Positions 45,620-57,560 of a stretch of DNA of 64,000 nucleotides are shown piece after piece. How positions within the stretch are numbered: position 1 is the first letter of the stretch; each line of letters opens with the position of its first letter. The notes below the pieces were generated by a model. It had not been told where the DNA came from, did no database searches, and saw nothing but the letters and a program-made list of their open reading frames with translations. Source of the stretch: Gnetum montanum (taxonomy: Eukaryota; Streptophyta; Gnetopsida; Gnetales; Gnetaceae); the NCBI GenBank assembly GCA_015680685.1, contig MNCI01000177.1, positions 418,949 through 482,948 of the forward strand. The letters are read 5' to 3'. The position numbers and the translations under genes were made by a program.

Positions 45620-48330
45620 TTAGGAGGAATTTGCAATCATAAAGAATTCTTTTATGATCACCTAAGGATTTCATAAAAATCTCTAACTATTCATAACCCT
45701 TACTCAAGTTCTTGGGTTTGATCAAAATCAATCCTTAATAATACTTTTTAATTTTTCTTGAGATCATAGAGTTAGAAAAAAATTGTAAAAACCCTTAGTT
45801 GAAGAATTTCCTAATGTTTACAAACAATTTTACACATTATAACCTATCACAATTGCTAATTTCTTGTTAATCGTGTGTTTGAATGATTAATTAGGAAGAC
45901 TTGTTAAGTTTATTAGCCCTTGTTAGTTTAGAATATGATTATTCCTTATTGTTCTTATACTTTCTTTGTTCTTCAAGGAATTAGAAAAATTTAATGCAAA
46001 TTGCACAACTATGTGTAGTACTCTCCTCCACGACTAAGTTGGTCACTTTGGAAGTAAAAGGAAATTAAAATGGCTTGAATTTTACAATAACGAAAATATG
46101 GATCTTGGAAGTTCAGAGGTCCAAGAAACAACATGAACCCCCTAGGTGTTGAATAAGAAACTAAAAAAATTAGTTAACATCTTATGCATATATATAGGTT
46201 TTTATTGAGGATACATCATAGCTAGAACATTGTGGATGTGATATTGCAATTACTCATACATCATATTTGCAATGTCCTTGTGAAAATTTTCAAAATTTTG
46301 TGCAATTTCTAATGGATAAAATGGATAGTCCAAAAGATGTAGAGATGGTCCAAAGGGTTCTTGATCATGGGTGATGCTCAAAATATAAGAATTTTTCATT
46401 AAATGTATATGAAAGGAGTTTGGATAAGGTAAGTCGCTTAAGCTTATAGGAGATGGTTGGTTAAAATTGTTGAATATATGATTGAGGAAGAGTATATAGG
46501 AAAAATAACAATGATTGTATGAGTGTTTTGAAGGCATAAGATGATGTGAAATTAATCATCAGGTATGAATCACAAAACTTATACAAGTGGATCCTTCCCA
46601 AAGTAAGCTCTAACCCTTATTTTCCTTGTATAATCATACCTACAACTGTTTGTAGGCACTCAAGTAGTTGAATGTAAAACATACCTATGTTCCAAAAACA
46701 CACATGCTAGTACTACCTTTATAATAAAATCACATTATATTATTCACAACCATCAAATTATGATTGTATATAATAGTCAGCTAAAATGGGAGTAGTAGGG
46801 ATTGCAAAGAATGAGACATGAGGTTTCCTACAATAGGCATAATGAATTATATATGTAATGCATAGTTAAAATGATCATTAGCCATTTTGTCGAAGATCCA
46901 AACCAAATACATACCAATTACCAATGACATTGCATTTTATCATCTCAAAACTAACAACTACAATATTACCATAGTTGCAAAGAGTATTAATACTTGGCAA
47001 TGAAGTTCAGGGAAGTAATTTATTAATAACACACTTTATTTTAAAGGAGACTTGGCCATTGGATAGAGGAGTGACTTTAGACATGGGTAACATGTCTTTC
47101 TAGTAGAACCCCTTGAAATTTTTATTCCAAGTATTTATTATGTTATTACTATGTCAACCTTACCAGAGGACTACCTTTAGGCATGGGTAACATGTCTTTC
47201 TAGTGACATGGTAAGGTAGCACTTATTTTTGACATACTTACATTCTTTTTAAAACTCAAGTAAATAATACAACTTAATAGTAGGATAAGACTTATAGTGG
47301 CAGTCTTAGAGAATATGCAAGTACCCTTGATGTCACACTGTTTTCATTCCCACTTGGTTCTTCACTTTTCTATCTAGGCATAATGACCACAAGCTTATTT
47401 TAGTTTTATTATGAAAAGAATATTATTATGTCCATGGTAAGATCCTCTTATTATTGGAAATGAGTGGCTGGATGATGTGGTCTTAGTGTGTTTATAATGA
47501 GTCCTTCAAGGATTTGATAACATAGGGTGAGATTTTTATTATTTTGACTACATCTTATTTTGGTCCTTTACACTTTATTCAAAAAATCAATAAAAATGTG
47601 TATATGAAAAATAGTAGAAATTATACATTAATGGAAAATATATAAGAATAGAAAAATATAATAGGAATTTGAATGATATTAAAGAATGAAAAATTATTAA
47701 TAAATGTGAAAAGTATAAAAGAATGGTAAAGATATCAAAGAATGTAAAAATTGGTAAGAAATATAAAAAAGTATAATAAAAAATTATAAATCAAAAAATT
47801 ATAAAACCAAGGGGTTGAAATACACTTATAAATTCCTGATTGAAGATAAGGTGCCTCCCCAATGACTAAATTCATGAATGAGTGTTCAAAAAATGGAACC
47901 TAGATCCCTAGGATCATACACTCTAGGTTTTTTTTATTTATTATCCTTGGTGATTTATATTTTCATTTATTATTCATGGTTACTTTGATGATAATCAAAT
48001 TTTGATCATTAGGATATCTTATTGGACTAGATGATCTCTTCATTTTAGATGGTCTAGATATGTTTTCTTGTTCATTCTTAAGTTCAGGTTTTGAGTCTCC
48101 AAATTTACTACTTATTTTTTATGTATGAACATGGTTTAGGATTTCCTTTTGTAAGTTCTCAATTTAGATAATTTTCTTAGGGTAGCAGTTGAAAAGTGGG
48201 TTAGATGTTTCCATGCATATTTTGGGTAGTTTCATGTTCTCATTCCTTAACCACTAGGTATCTTTGATTCAATGGCCATTGTTTCTTTCTATACACATAC
48301 TTTTTTTTCACATTTTTTATGGACTTGTGT
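45620..48330 (-). other. B noncoding region between pro and ORFX
   Basis: No protein is visible. Shared blocks are found at 46581-46630, 47081-47105, 47181-47205 and 47321-47338. The CATGGGTAACATGTCTTTCT block occurs twice, about 100 bp apart. The stretch 47580-47810 is A-rich with repeated AGAATG/AAAAAT words. Confidence 0.55.
46188..46260 (-). promoter_or_regulatory. B internal U3-like promoter of ORFX
   Basis: On the minus strand, GCAATATCACATCCACAATG and TTCTAGCT lead into a TATA box CCTATATATATGC (46188-46198), about 600 bp before the ORFX start. The stretch GCTAGAACATTGTGGATGTG (plus, 46213-46232) resembles GCTACAATATTGTAGATATA in the B U3 (42620-42639). Confidence 0.5.
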
Positions 48331-48399
48331 GAGGATTCTATTGACTATTTGAACTTTCGATCCACAACTACACCCTTCTTCATCATAAGTAATGCATGG

Positions 48400-50960
48400 A
48401 ATTGTTTGCATCTATATGGCTCCTTCCTTATCTTCCATGGAAATTTCCAAGGATAAGTCTCTCACTCCTAAATTAGCATAAATTATACTAAGCCATTCTC
48501 TCCCCATAATGACAGGAAAGTCTCTCTCATCATTCTTCACATCGATCACTAAAAAATCTATTGGATAAAATCACCCATTAATAGTGATCACTACATCTTC
48601 TATATATCCCAAAGGATTGGTGATTGATTAATTAGCAAACTCTAGTTTTATGTTACACTTCTTTAATGGAAATAGGTTTCATGCCTTATATATTTCTTGA
48701 AATATCAAGTTAACTCAAGAACCTAAGTCTAGCAGAGCTCTCCAAGGTAAATTTCTAGCAATTTATAAATAAATTAGAGGACTTCCAAGATCTATTATTT
48801 TCTTATGAAGAGTTCTTGCTTTTATCCAGTTGGATACTATATTAGTTAGTATGATAGTTATAAGTTTTTGATTTGATTATTGTTAAAGCATGGTCTTTGT
48901 AGGAGGATTTTTCATAGAAGGAATAGGATTCGATGAAGTCTACACTCTACCTACCTTTTCTAGACTTGTATAAAGGAAGAGTATTATCTAGATTTACCTT
49001 TAGTATTGCTGGTATGATCCTCTCTTTATATACTCACTATCATAGTACCACTTTTCTATTAAGGTTGTGTTGGAAATTCTCCTTGTAGGACTAATGGTAG
49101 TTTTTGGTAATAACAAATTGGGAGCTTGAAATGAGGAACTAGCTCCTTAGTGGGGTGTGTGAGAATTTGGATCCATGCATAAGGTAGGGGATCTATAGTA
49201 CTATGATGGATAGTAGGGAGAGAAAGCATGGATAGAAGTATTCCTGGGAGAGATTGAACATTGAATGTCATAGGAATTCGATTGCCTACATGGATATTGT
49301 TGCCTTAGTGATAACATTCCCCATGCTTATGGTTAATATCACTAGTGCTAGTATTGTTCTTGCGATTGAGGATAAGCCTTACATGCATAGTACAAATACC
49401 AGTAGGGATATCTAAAATTACTTTATGGATAAGGCAATCATTCGAGCATTTCTTTCTTGATGAATTTCAAATTGAGTACATATGCCTTGGACTCTTGTAA
49501 GTGGACCATAATAGGGCAACATCCAAGATGTTCATATTGTCAAACTTTAAATCATTCATCATCTTCCAAACTAGAGTCTATTGTTTCCTCTATTATAGCA
49601 ACTTTTCCTTTATTCTTGTGGCTTTCATATCCATTATTTCACTCCTATTTTTATCTTTTCTTTTGTTTAATACTTTTTTAGTCTTTCTTCTACTATCTCT
49701 AGTGTTGTAGCAAAATTTTCATCTATTGAATTTCACATTTTCTCTACCCTTGTTGCAATGTTATTAATTAATTTTTCGATTGGTATAGTCTTCTGTTGGA
49801 TTGTATCTACCAAGATTTATTCTTCTTATGACTCACATATTTTTATATCCCTTTATCTTATTGTTGGATCTCTATTACACTCTTGGTAGATTCTCTTTTC
49901 CTTAACTCCCCTTCTTCCTTCATTACTTGGTCAATGAGTTTTTAAATTCGATGAGCCATCATTTTAGATAACCTACCTTGGGCATATACCCCAGGGGTTT
50001 CTCTTGTCTTGTTTCTTAATCCATTCATAATATATTAGAGTTGTTACCTTTGAGAAAATCTATGGCTTTGAAACCTATGCAATAATCAATAATACCTATC
50101 CATTGCTACATCAAGAGATTCATGTATCCCTTGTTTCCATCCTTGGATCTATTTTCTTATATTGGACATTCTAGAACAAATTTGATACTTCTTATTGAAG
50201 AGCTCTAACATGGTACTCCATCTTCAAATTAATTTTAGTTCTAAGGACCTATTCCCTTTATAAGTGTTCTAGGAAAGAACTTTAACTTCTACTAATCATT
50301 TTTGATATTTTGTAGGACACAAGCATCATGAAAGACTTAGAGATGGTGTTGTGGATTTACATTGTATTTGCCTTTAAATTTTGGAATGTTGTCCATGTCT
50401 AGTCACTTGATGCAACTGTTCCTTACATGTCTAGTATGAATATACATAGCTTCCTTGATGTTGATCATGTATTGAGTGGCTAATAGGGGTTCTTTGTACT
50501 CTTCGGGTTTATAAGATTTATTGTAGTGATGACCTATTCGATGCTGATGATGCTCATGATGTTCTCTTTTCTCATGCTTGATCCTTTTTCTTGTTCATCA
50601 CAGTTATCTTCTTCTTCATTAATATGCCTTCTTCTATATGCATGTCTTTTATGGTCTCTTCATCTTTCCTCATCATGATCCCTCAGTCTACATTCTCTCT
50701 TGCTAGAATTTGTAGATAATTATAAGTAAGAAGATGAAGGAGTTGGAGAATGATGCTAGCTGGTTCTCCTCTTGTGACTTCTTGATTCATCACCTTTAGA
50801 TTGAGTGGAGGTTGAAGGCCTTAAGTTTCTCCTAAATCTAGATTCTTTCTTATCTCTTCCAAGGGTTTCTACAAGAGCTAAGTTAAATTTTATTTAAATG
50901 GAATCTTCAATGCAAATGATTGGTATTTGAGAATGAGACCCATGAGTTTGATAAAAATTC
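48400..50960 (-). pseudogene. B gag-pro
   Basis: The Gag core is broken but readable on the minus strand near 50410-50000 (LDMDNIPKF, NPQHHL, FHDAC, LKFFPRTL). The protease is near 48745-48430: RALLDLGS with the catalytic Asp (48715-48745), then LGYIEDVVITING, PIDFLVIDVKNDERDFPVIM and GREWLSI (48484-48520). The protease order and spacing match element C. Stops and frameshifts are common. No RT motif follows in the direction of 48330. Confidence 0.75.
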
Positions 50961-51520
50961 TCAGTTTAAAATACAACATGTTCTTTTTCTTCTAGGATAA
51001 TGATTTTAGGTCCTTTCTTTCCTTTTTCATGTTCATGTATTGTATTCATGATGGCATTTCTTCTTACTTGAGCCTCTATTAGCTGGTATGGTCTAGTCAT
51101 GTATTTGATGATGTGATATCCTTCTTACACATGACCAAGTTTTGACCTCATAAGAGATGCTTGAAGCATCGATGATGTTGAACATTTCCATGGCAAGAAA
51201 AATTTGCCCTATAAATCTTTTCATTTAAGTTGTTCATCCTGGTGAAATAAAATGTGAAGTTAGAATAATAAGGATCAATATGAGAATAGGAAATTCTATT
51301 CTACATTGGTACACTCAATTCCTCTTCATTATAGTTCTTGTCATAACTTTCATGGAATTTAGTAACAAATGAAGATTTTTCCTTAGTTGTAGAAGCCATG
51401 TTAAGTATTTTGACACTAAGTGTGTACTTGTAGAAATTTATTCTAAGTTTGAAAATATACTATGTGATGCTTGATACAATGAAATTTGTAAAATCAACTA
51501 CTTAGCAAACATTAACACAT

Positions 51521-51537
51521 CCTTGACAATGGTGCTA
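51521..51537 (-). promoter_or_regulatory. B primer-binding site (decayed)
   Basis: The minus strand reads TAGCACCATTGTCAAGG just after the LTR end at 51539. All differences from TGGCGCCGTTGCCGGGG are G-to-A or C-to-T. Confidence 0.75.
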
Positions 51538-51538
51538 A

Positions 51539-51724
51539 TGATGAGAAGTTGGATATTCCAACACTCAATCATATAAGTCATGAGTGTTCATGTGTGATGT
51601 GATCATAATTCATGGATGGATAATGTAAGTATACTAGTTGTTATTGTTTTCTTTATGATCATTGTCTTCTCACTTAGAGTTAGTAGGTTGCAAATCATAT
51701 AGTTTATCTCTTAGTGAGGTATAT
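51539..51724 (-). repeat. B 5' LTR, end fragment
   Basis: This is the last 186 bp of the LTR (minus), ending CTTCTCATCA at 51539. It is cut at 51724 (TATAT) by the A2 insertion. It aligns with 34421-34610. Confidence 0.75.
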
Positions 51725-52601
51725 TAGTGCATGGTGAGGTACCCGCTATGCCTAACCATACGAATCACAAGCGTTCATGCATGATCTAGTTGAATTCTAT
51801 AAATGGGACTAGTTGTGCATCTAGATCATTATGTCTTGATCACAATTCACTATCTTCCCACTTGGACTAGTAATAGCTTTGTCGCATATGGTTTAGTCCA
51901 AAGTGAGGCATATGATAAATGATGTTGTTCAACCTTATGCTACTCCTAATGATAATAAAGAGATTGATTAATTAAGCTAATTAACAATGGAAAGTAAAGT
52001 CTAAACAAGCCTATGTGCAATGGGTATCTATTCCTAATCATCCGTACATGCCTTGGACTTCATGTAACTACCATTAGAATTACCAAGCATACATCACTAG
52101 GTGTACCAAATGATACATTGTTGGGCTACCAAGTAATTACACTTAAGTGCTTGTGATTAGTCATAATCATTTTTCTTAATGACAAGAATAATAAAGAGTA
52201 ATACATGGAAAAATTAACTAAGCAAAATACTAAATGATTAAACAATTGAAAGCAATAATAAATCTAAGTGGATGTTGCAATGATGAAAGTAATCTCGATC
52301 TTTATTTTAGATCATGTAATGCATCCAAATATGTCACACTTAAATAAGGATGTCATACAATCACTTAACATCACATTGTGAGCATGCACTAGAAAATAAT
52401 AGAACTTGAAATCAAAAATCTATGAGAAAGCTATCTAAAGTCTTTCAACAATCTATATCCCAACTGAACACCCAAGCATGGTATTTATAGGCTAACATGA
52501 AAGGGGTGATATTGGATGCTTGACATTGAAGGTTGTGCCCCGATATCAGATACCCAACATCACAACCCTGATATTAGAGTCATGCAAAACATGACTCATC
52601 A
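51725..52601 (-). repeat. A2 3' LTR
   Basis: It starts TGATGAGTCATG at 52601 and ends near TGCACTA at 51725, decayed from CTCATCA. It aligns along its length with the A1 LTRs. The TATA box (CTATAAATA, minus) is at 52482-52490. GATATCAG and TTGGGTATC-type U3 motifs are at about 52540-52560. Confidence 0.8.
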
Positions 52602-52613
52602 TACACCCACAAC
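52602..52613 (-). promoter_or_regulatory. A2 polypurine tract
   Basis: The minus strand reads GTTGTGGGTGTA just before the LTR start. Confidence 0.7.
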
Positions 52614-52797
52614 TGAATTCAAAATCATCCTTGATCTAAAATGAGGAAAGAGCTCTTTACAAAATATTGGGAAGGTATGGGATTATTGACTAACTAGATT
52701 AGATACAAAAATTATCTTTTACATTTTGTAGTGGTGTTTTACAAAAAATATGGACACAACATTACAAGACACAAAATTGGAAAAGTTTATGTAGTTC

Positions 52798-54940
52798 TTG
52801 GAGGTGGTGGTTCTTCTATTGGTCACTTTCCTTTGTCACAAAGCTTTGATAATTTGTAGTAGTTTAAGAGCGCCTACAACTTTTCTTTCTCTATCCTTGG
52901 ATCATGTACCATTTAAGCTACTAAACTGATGTGTTCTGGAGTCGGTACATCCCATGGGCATGGTAGCTATGGGAACATTTTATTTGCTTTCACGTACCAA
53001 GCCATAAATTGTTGTCATTCCTTGTCAAAGGCCTTAGCCTTTTCTTTTAATTCCTGGTGATCTATTAATCTCTTGGCTACGTCTAAGGCTACATCTTTCT
53101 ATCCATGATAGTGGGCCTTAAATCACCTCCAATTTCAAGTTTGCTATATGAATTTTTTGTAAAGCATTTTTTCTATCTACAAACTCTTTTTCATATAATG
53201 CATAGGTGGCTTCTACTTACTACTCTAGTTTTTTTCTAGGCCAACCTACTGTTAACATGACAAGGATGGCATAGTGGAGGTTAGCCAATGCCATGTATTC
53301 CTTTAAGTCTTCAATCTTCAAGTCTTTATTCTTTACTTTCACTTGGTGTACCAGTGCATAACTATCCAAGATGGGATGCCAATTAGGATTTTGCATTGAC
53401 ATGGATCTAACATAGGCTTTTTCCATCTAGATATTCTTTTTGTTAATCTACTTATACATGCCAACTGGGTCCTAAAAATGCTCCTTTAGCTTCTTGTGTT
53501 TCTTGGCCTTATTTTGCCACATGCTTATTTTGATTGTATATTTTTAACAAATTGTATGGGCCTCCTCCATTAAGAAGGTTTAATTTTCTCTGGTCAATCT
53601 GTTGATGTCTTGGTTGACCCTCACTAGTTGTTCTCTTAACTGATGGATACTTTCTTCCAAGATCTTTTTTTTTCTACAGTGGTCAATCTTGTGTTATCCA
53701 CAACACTCTATTTATTTTCTTCCTATGTGATGGTCAATGCCTTTGCATTGGCATATGCTTGAGTTTCAGCAACTGAGGCATTCCAGACTACCTCTCCATC
53801 TCTTACTCAGATTCATTGTTCTATTCAAGCAATTGGTTTAGCTACTCTATTCAAAATTGTTCCAATTGGTTAGGTGCGACAAATCAAGTAGGATTCCATC
53901 TTTCAACTCTTATGGTGGCTAGCTCTCGTTGCAATAGATGCATTTCCATTTCTACATGTTTTACCCTAGTCTTAGCCATGACCAGCTTTCCTTCTATGGT
54001 GATGAGGTCCAATTGCAGTACAGTGACATCACTAGGGATGTCAAAAAGGATTAGCTTTACTTGTCCTATCTGCAACAATCTATCAAGAATTTCCTCATGG
54101 AATGTAGGAGTCATTGAAGTTCTAGTAAGCATTTGTGCATCTTTGGTCCCAGTCAAGTCCATTGGGGGCACAACAGGCACATTAACAGATTCTTTGATGT
54201 GATCTATTATCACCTCTACTATGCCTGCTGCATCTTGATGCTACATGATCATTGTTGTGGCATCTTCTCCTATTTCGAGCATCACCTGAAAAGATGCAGC
54301 ATTACCAGAGATTTGTTATCACCATTGGGATTTTCCTGCTAATTGTAACAAAATCTAATCCCTTGTTAGATCACCAGAAACTATGGGCTACATAGCATCA
54401 TTAATAACTCGAAAGAGGCTTGATTCATCCATACTTTCCCAACTAAGAGTTTTAACAATTTTTTGCAGATGCCTCATTGCATGCTAATAATCTTATGGTA
54501 GTGGTGGTGGAACTTGTGGCTCACATTGCTACTTGAGCTCTTGATCTATTTCTTTTTTTTGGTTCTTGCCCCTTTTCTATTTCTTATTCTTCATTAAGGT
54601 CCTTCCTTGGTGCTATAGATTTAAGTAATTTAGAAAAAGAAGCATTTTGAGTCCTTCTGGGAATGTCATTTATGTGTTCCAAGATTCTAATACACTTACA
54701 CAACTTCCTAATCAGGCAAGGGAAGAGAAGTGTTGGCTTCCCTACCTTCTTTTCTTCAAACCACCTTTCAATTTCCATGCAATATAATTGGGGAAGATTA
54801 GAAATGTATTTTTCCATCAATATTATACTTCCCTTGGTTGCGTATGTTGAAATTCTATTAAGCCCTTTAGTTGGGAAGAGGTAATATGTGCCTATCTTAA
54901 AAATAGGTTCTCTTTTCTAGAGTCAACGCATTATATGTTT
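52798..54940 (-). pseudogene. ORFX of element A2, C-terminal part
   Basis: This is the larger part of ORFX, cut by element D at 54940. It begins with the middle block (YLFPTKGLNRISTYATKGSI near 54870, then FEEKKVGKPTLLFPCLIRKL at 54740-54680). The 110-codon open stretch 54213-53884 has TFHEEILDRLLQIGQVKLIL, DIPSDVTVLQLDLITIEGKL and helix-forming residues to 53890. Further on are a Q/E/K-rich region, EYMALANLHYAILVMLT (53318-53260), and a tail PCPWDVPTPEHISL ending PPPPRTT and TAA at 52798. Several stops make it inactive. It is the best guide to the C-terminal half of the family. Function unknown. Confidence 0.65.
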
Positions 54941-55892
54941 GCTAAAGCATTAGTTGGCTATGTTGACATAGCTAGGTCAAGGCATATGCCTCAACGTAAA
55001 CGCATTGATGCATGCCATCGCATCTATTTGAATAAAAAGTTAATTTTTGTTAGCACTGATATTAGATGTTCAATATTAGAGCCCCAATATGGGATACCCA
55101 ATACTGGGGGCCAAGATGTGATGTTGGATATCTGATATCATGGCATGTGTACTACCCTATAAATATATTGCTTGGGCATAAGTTGAATAAGTTTTTAATA
55201 AGGTTTTTAGTAGACTAACTAAACTCTTGCAGTTTTATTTCCTAGTATTAGAGAATAGTTAGTGAGTTCCCTCAATGTGATGTGAAGTGATTATACAACA
55301 TCCTTATTTGAGTGTAACATACTTGGACATGTTACATGATCGGTAATAAAGATCGAGATTAATTTCATCATTGCATCATTCACTTAGATGTATTATTTTT
55401 TTAATTGTTTAATTATTTACTATGTTCTATAGTTAATGCTTTCATTTATTACTCTTTATTATTCCTATCATTAAGAAGGATGAGTACGACTAATCATGAG
55501 TGCTTAATTATAATTACTTGGTATCCCAGTAGTGTATCGTTTGATATGCCTAGTGATGTATGCTTGATAATCCCAACAGTAGTTATGCGAAGTCCAAGGT
55601 GTGTGCAGATAGTTAGGAATGAATACTCATCACACATAGGCTAGTTTAGACTTTACTTTCTATTGTTAATTAGATTACATAATTAATTTCTCTATTATCA
55701 TTAGGAGTAGCATAAGGCCACAACAACATCAATTATCATATGTCTCACTTTGAACTAAACCATACATGACAAAGCTACCACTAGTCTAAGTGGGAAGATA
55801 GCGAACTATCATCAAGACATAACAATTTAGATATCTTGCATGAACACTTGTGATTCGTATTGTTGGGTGTAGGTGTACCTCACTACTCATCA
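54941..55892 (+). repeat. D 5' LTR
   Basis: It starts TGCTAAAGCATTAG (3' LTR: TGATGAAGCATTGG) and ends CTACTCATCA. U3 has GATGTTGGATATCTGATATC (55121-55140). The TATA box TATAAATA is at 55158-55165. Confidence 0.85.
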
Positions 55893-55893
55893 T

Positions 55894-55910
55894 TGGTGCT
55901 ATTGCTGGGA
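55894..55910 (+). promoter_or_regulatory. D primer-binding site (tRNA-Asp type)
   Basis: TGGTGCTATTGCTGGGA lies one base after the LTR. It differs from the tRNA-Asp complement by C-to-T changes at CpG sites (the opposite strand outcome to that in C). Confidence 0.85.
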
Positions 55911-56039
55911 ATGGTGCTAGTTATCTAGATTAATTATATTATAAAAAATAAATGTAAAGGTATCCATGATCTATCTTTTAGAGAACATTAATATTTTAAG
56001 TCACACACATTATCATGCAAAACCATGCCTTCTACACAT

Positions 56040-57560
56040 AGGACCAAGACTGCATCACATGATGGAAGCTCTCATAAGAGAATGATAGGATCTATAATAA
56101 AGAAAATTGAATTGAACAACCTCAATGAATAGTTCCCTATGCTCATTTAGACCCTTACTACACTCAAAGAATACATTCAATTAGTGCAGAAAAGCTTAGA
56201 GGAGATGAAGTAAGTCCTAGATCAAGGAGGGCCTTAAGGCCTAGGACCTCTTCTAAACCTAAACAAGATAAATCAAAGCACTAAAGGGAAAACTATAGAA
56301 GTTCTAATGAAGATGAATGTAGGTGCAAAGATAAAGCTCCACTAGGGGGTCAAGATAAACATAGAAATCAAATCCAAGGGCAAAATCAAAGACATCAAAA
56401 TGAGCATAAATATGATTGTTGTAATCAAATGAATAGAAATAGAAATTTTCATCACCACATGTCTGATGATGATGAACCCTTGTTGGCCACTAAGAGCCTG
56501 ATGTAGATCACAAAGGTAGTTAAGATACCTCACAAGCATCACATGGAAAGTCACCTACCCAGGCTTGATATGAATAATATTCCTAAGTCTATAGGAGGCT
56601 ATGATTCTGATCCACAACATCATCTACAAGCCTTCCATGATGCCTGTTCCTTGTATAACATTGAAAGTATGTGGCCAAAGCTTAAGCTCTTTCCTAGGAT
56701 ACTAATCGATGAAACTAAAATTTGGTATAGATCGTTGAAACCAAGTTCCATCCACTAGTGGTCTACAATGCTAAAACTTTTCAATGAAAAATACCAAACA
56801 TATGAAAAAGTGTCCAACCTAAGAAAACAAATCCAAGAGTGAAGGAAAGAAAATCATGAACACTTGGATGTGGCCTTGGATAGATACTATTTGCTATTAC
56901 ATAGATTTCTTGCCCATGATTTCTCTCAAAAGAGCAATCTTTCCACATCATAGATGAGCTTCATAATGAAATGAGAGAGACCCTTGTGATGTATGGTCAA
57001 AGTCGATTATATGAATTAAAAGCCCATCATATATAATAGGTAATCAGGTAGATGGAAAAAGAAGATGGAGAGCTATGTAGACAAGAGAATGTTGAGGAAA
57101 ACAATTGGGACCCAACTCTTTAAATGAATAAGGTTCATCTCTATGATAAGGAAAAAGAGGCATCTCTTAATGAGGTGATTTTACAACAAACCTTGCTGAT
57201 AAAAAATTATATTATTAAGCTTGAAGCAAAGTTGGATAAGATGTTGAAATTAATGAATAAGAAAGTTAAAACTTGCATAGAAATCATAGATGAGAGAGTA
57301 GTGCAAAATGAATCAAGTGATCACAATAAAAGAAGGAGAAAGAACCAAGAAATACCTAGGAACACTTATTGGCAAAAAGGAAAAATGATCATAGAAGAAG
57401 AGGCTATAGACTCAACGACATAAGAAGATGATGGATGTCACATCTGCGTATATGACCATCTAAAGGGCTATTTCCCAGTCATGTTAGATCTACATGAGTA
57501 TGGGGCTGTTGGATTGAATTTGAAAGTTTGTACAAAAGTAAATGCCTATGAAATTTCCTT
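56040..57560 (+). pseudogene. D gag
   Basis: This is an Athila-like Gag close to that of A1. After a polar N-terminal part come DDDEPLLATKSLM (near 56470), LPRLDMNNIPKS, HLQAFHDACSLYN, LKLFPRILIDETKIWYRSL (56543-56758), LFNEKYQTYEKVSNLRKQI (56780-56830) and a helix-rich part with a Lys-rich stretch (57124-57423). A decayed CHICVYDHLKGYFPV knuckle-like segment is at 57436-57480. At least five stops or shifts occur. Confidence 0.8.

Larger units (their letters stand above)
34421..51724 (-). mobile_element. Element B: interrupted Athila-like element
   Basis: A minus-strand element with its 3' LTR split into 34421-34692 and 42086-42665 by insertion of element C. The internal region runs from the polypurine tract (42666-42677) through ORFX, a noncoding region and gag-pro to the primer site (51521-51537). 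The 5' LTR begins at 51539 and is cut at 51724 by insertion of A2. The rest of the 5' LTR should lie right of the window. No reverse transcriptase or integrase was seen. It is the most decayed of the five in coding sequence, in keeping with its being the host of two later insertions. Confidence 0.8.

Noticed and set aside
53816-54202. 128-codon plus-strand frame, one of the longest in the window
   Set aside because: It is the antisense of the conserved ORFX stretch 54213-53884. The minus-strand frame is the one matched in A1.
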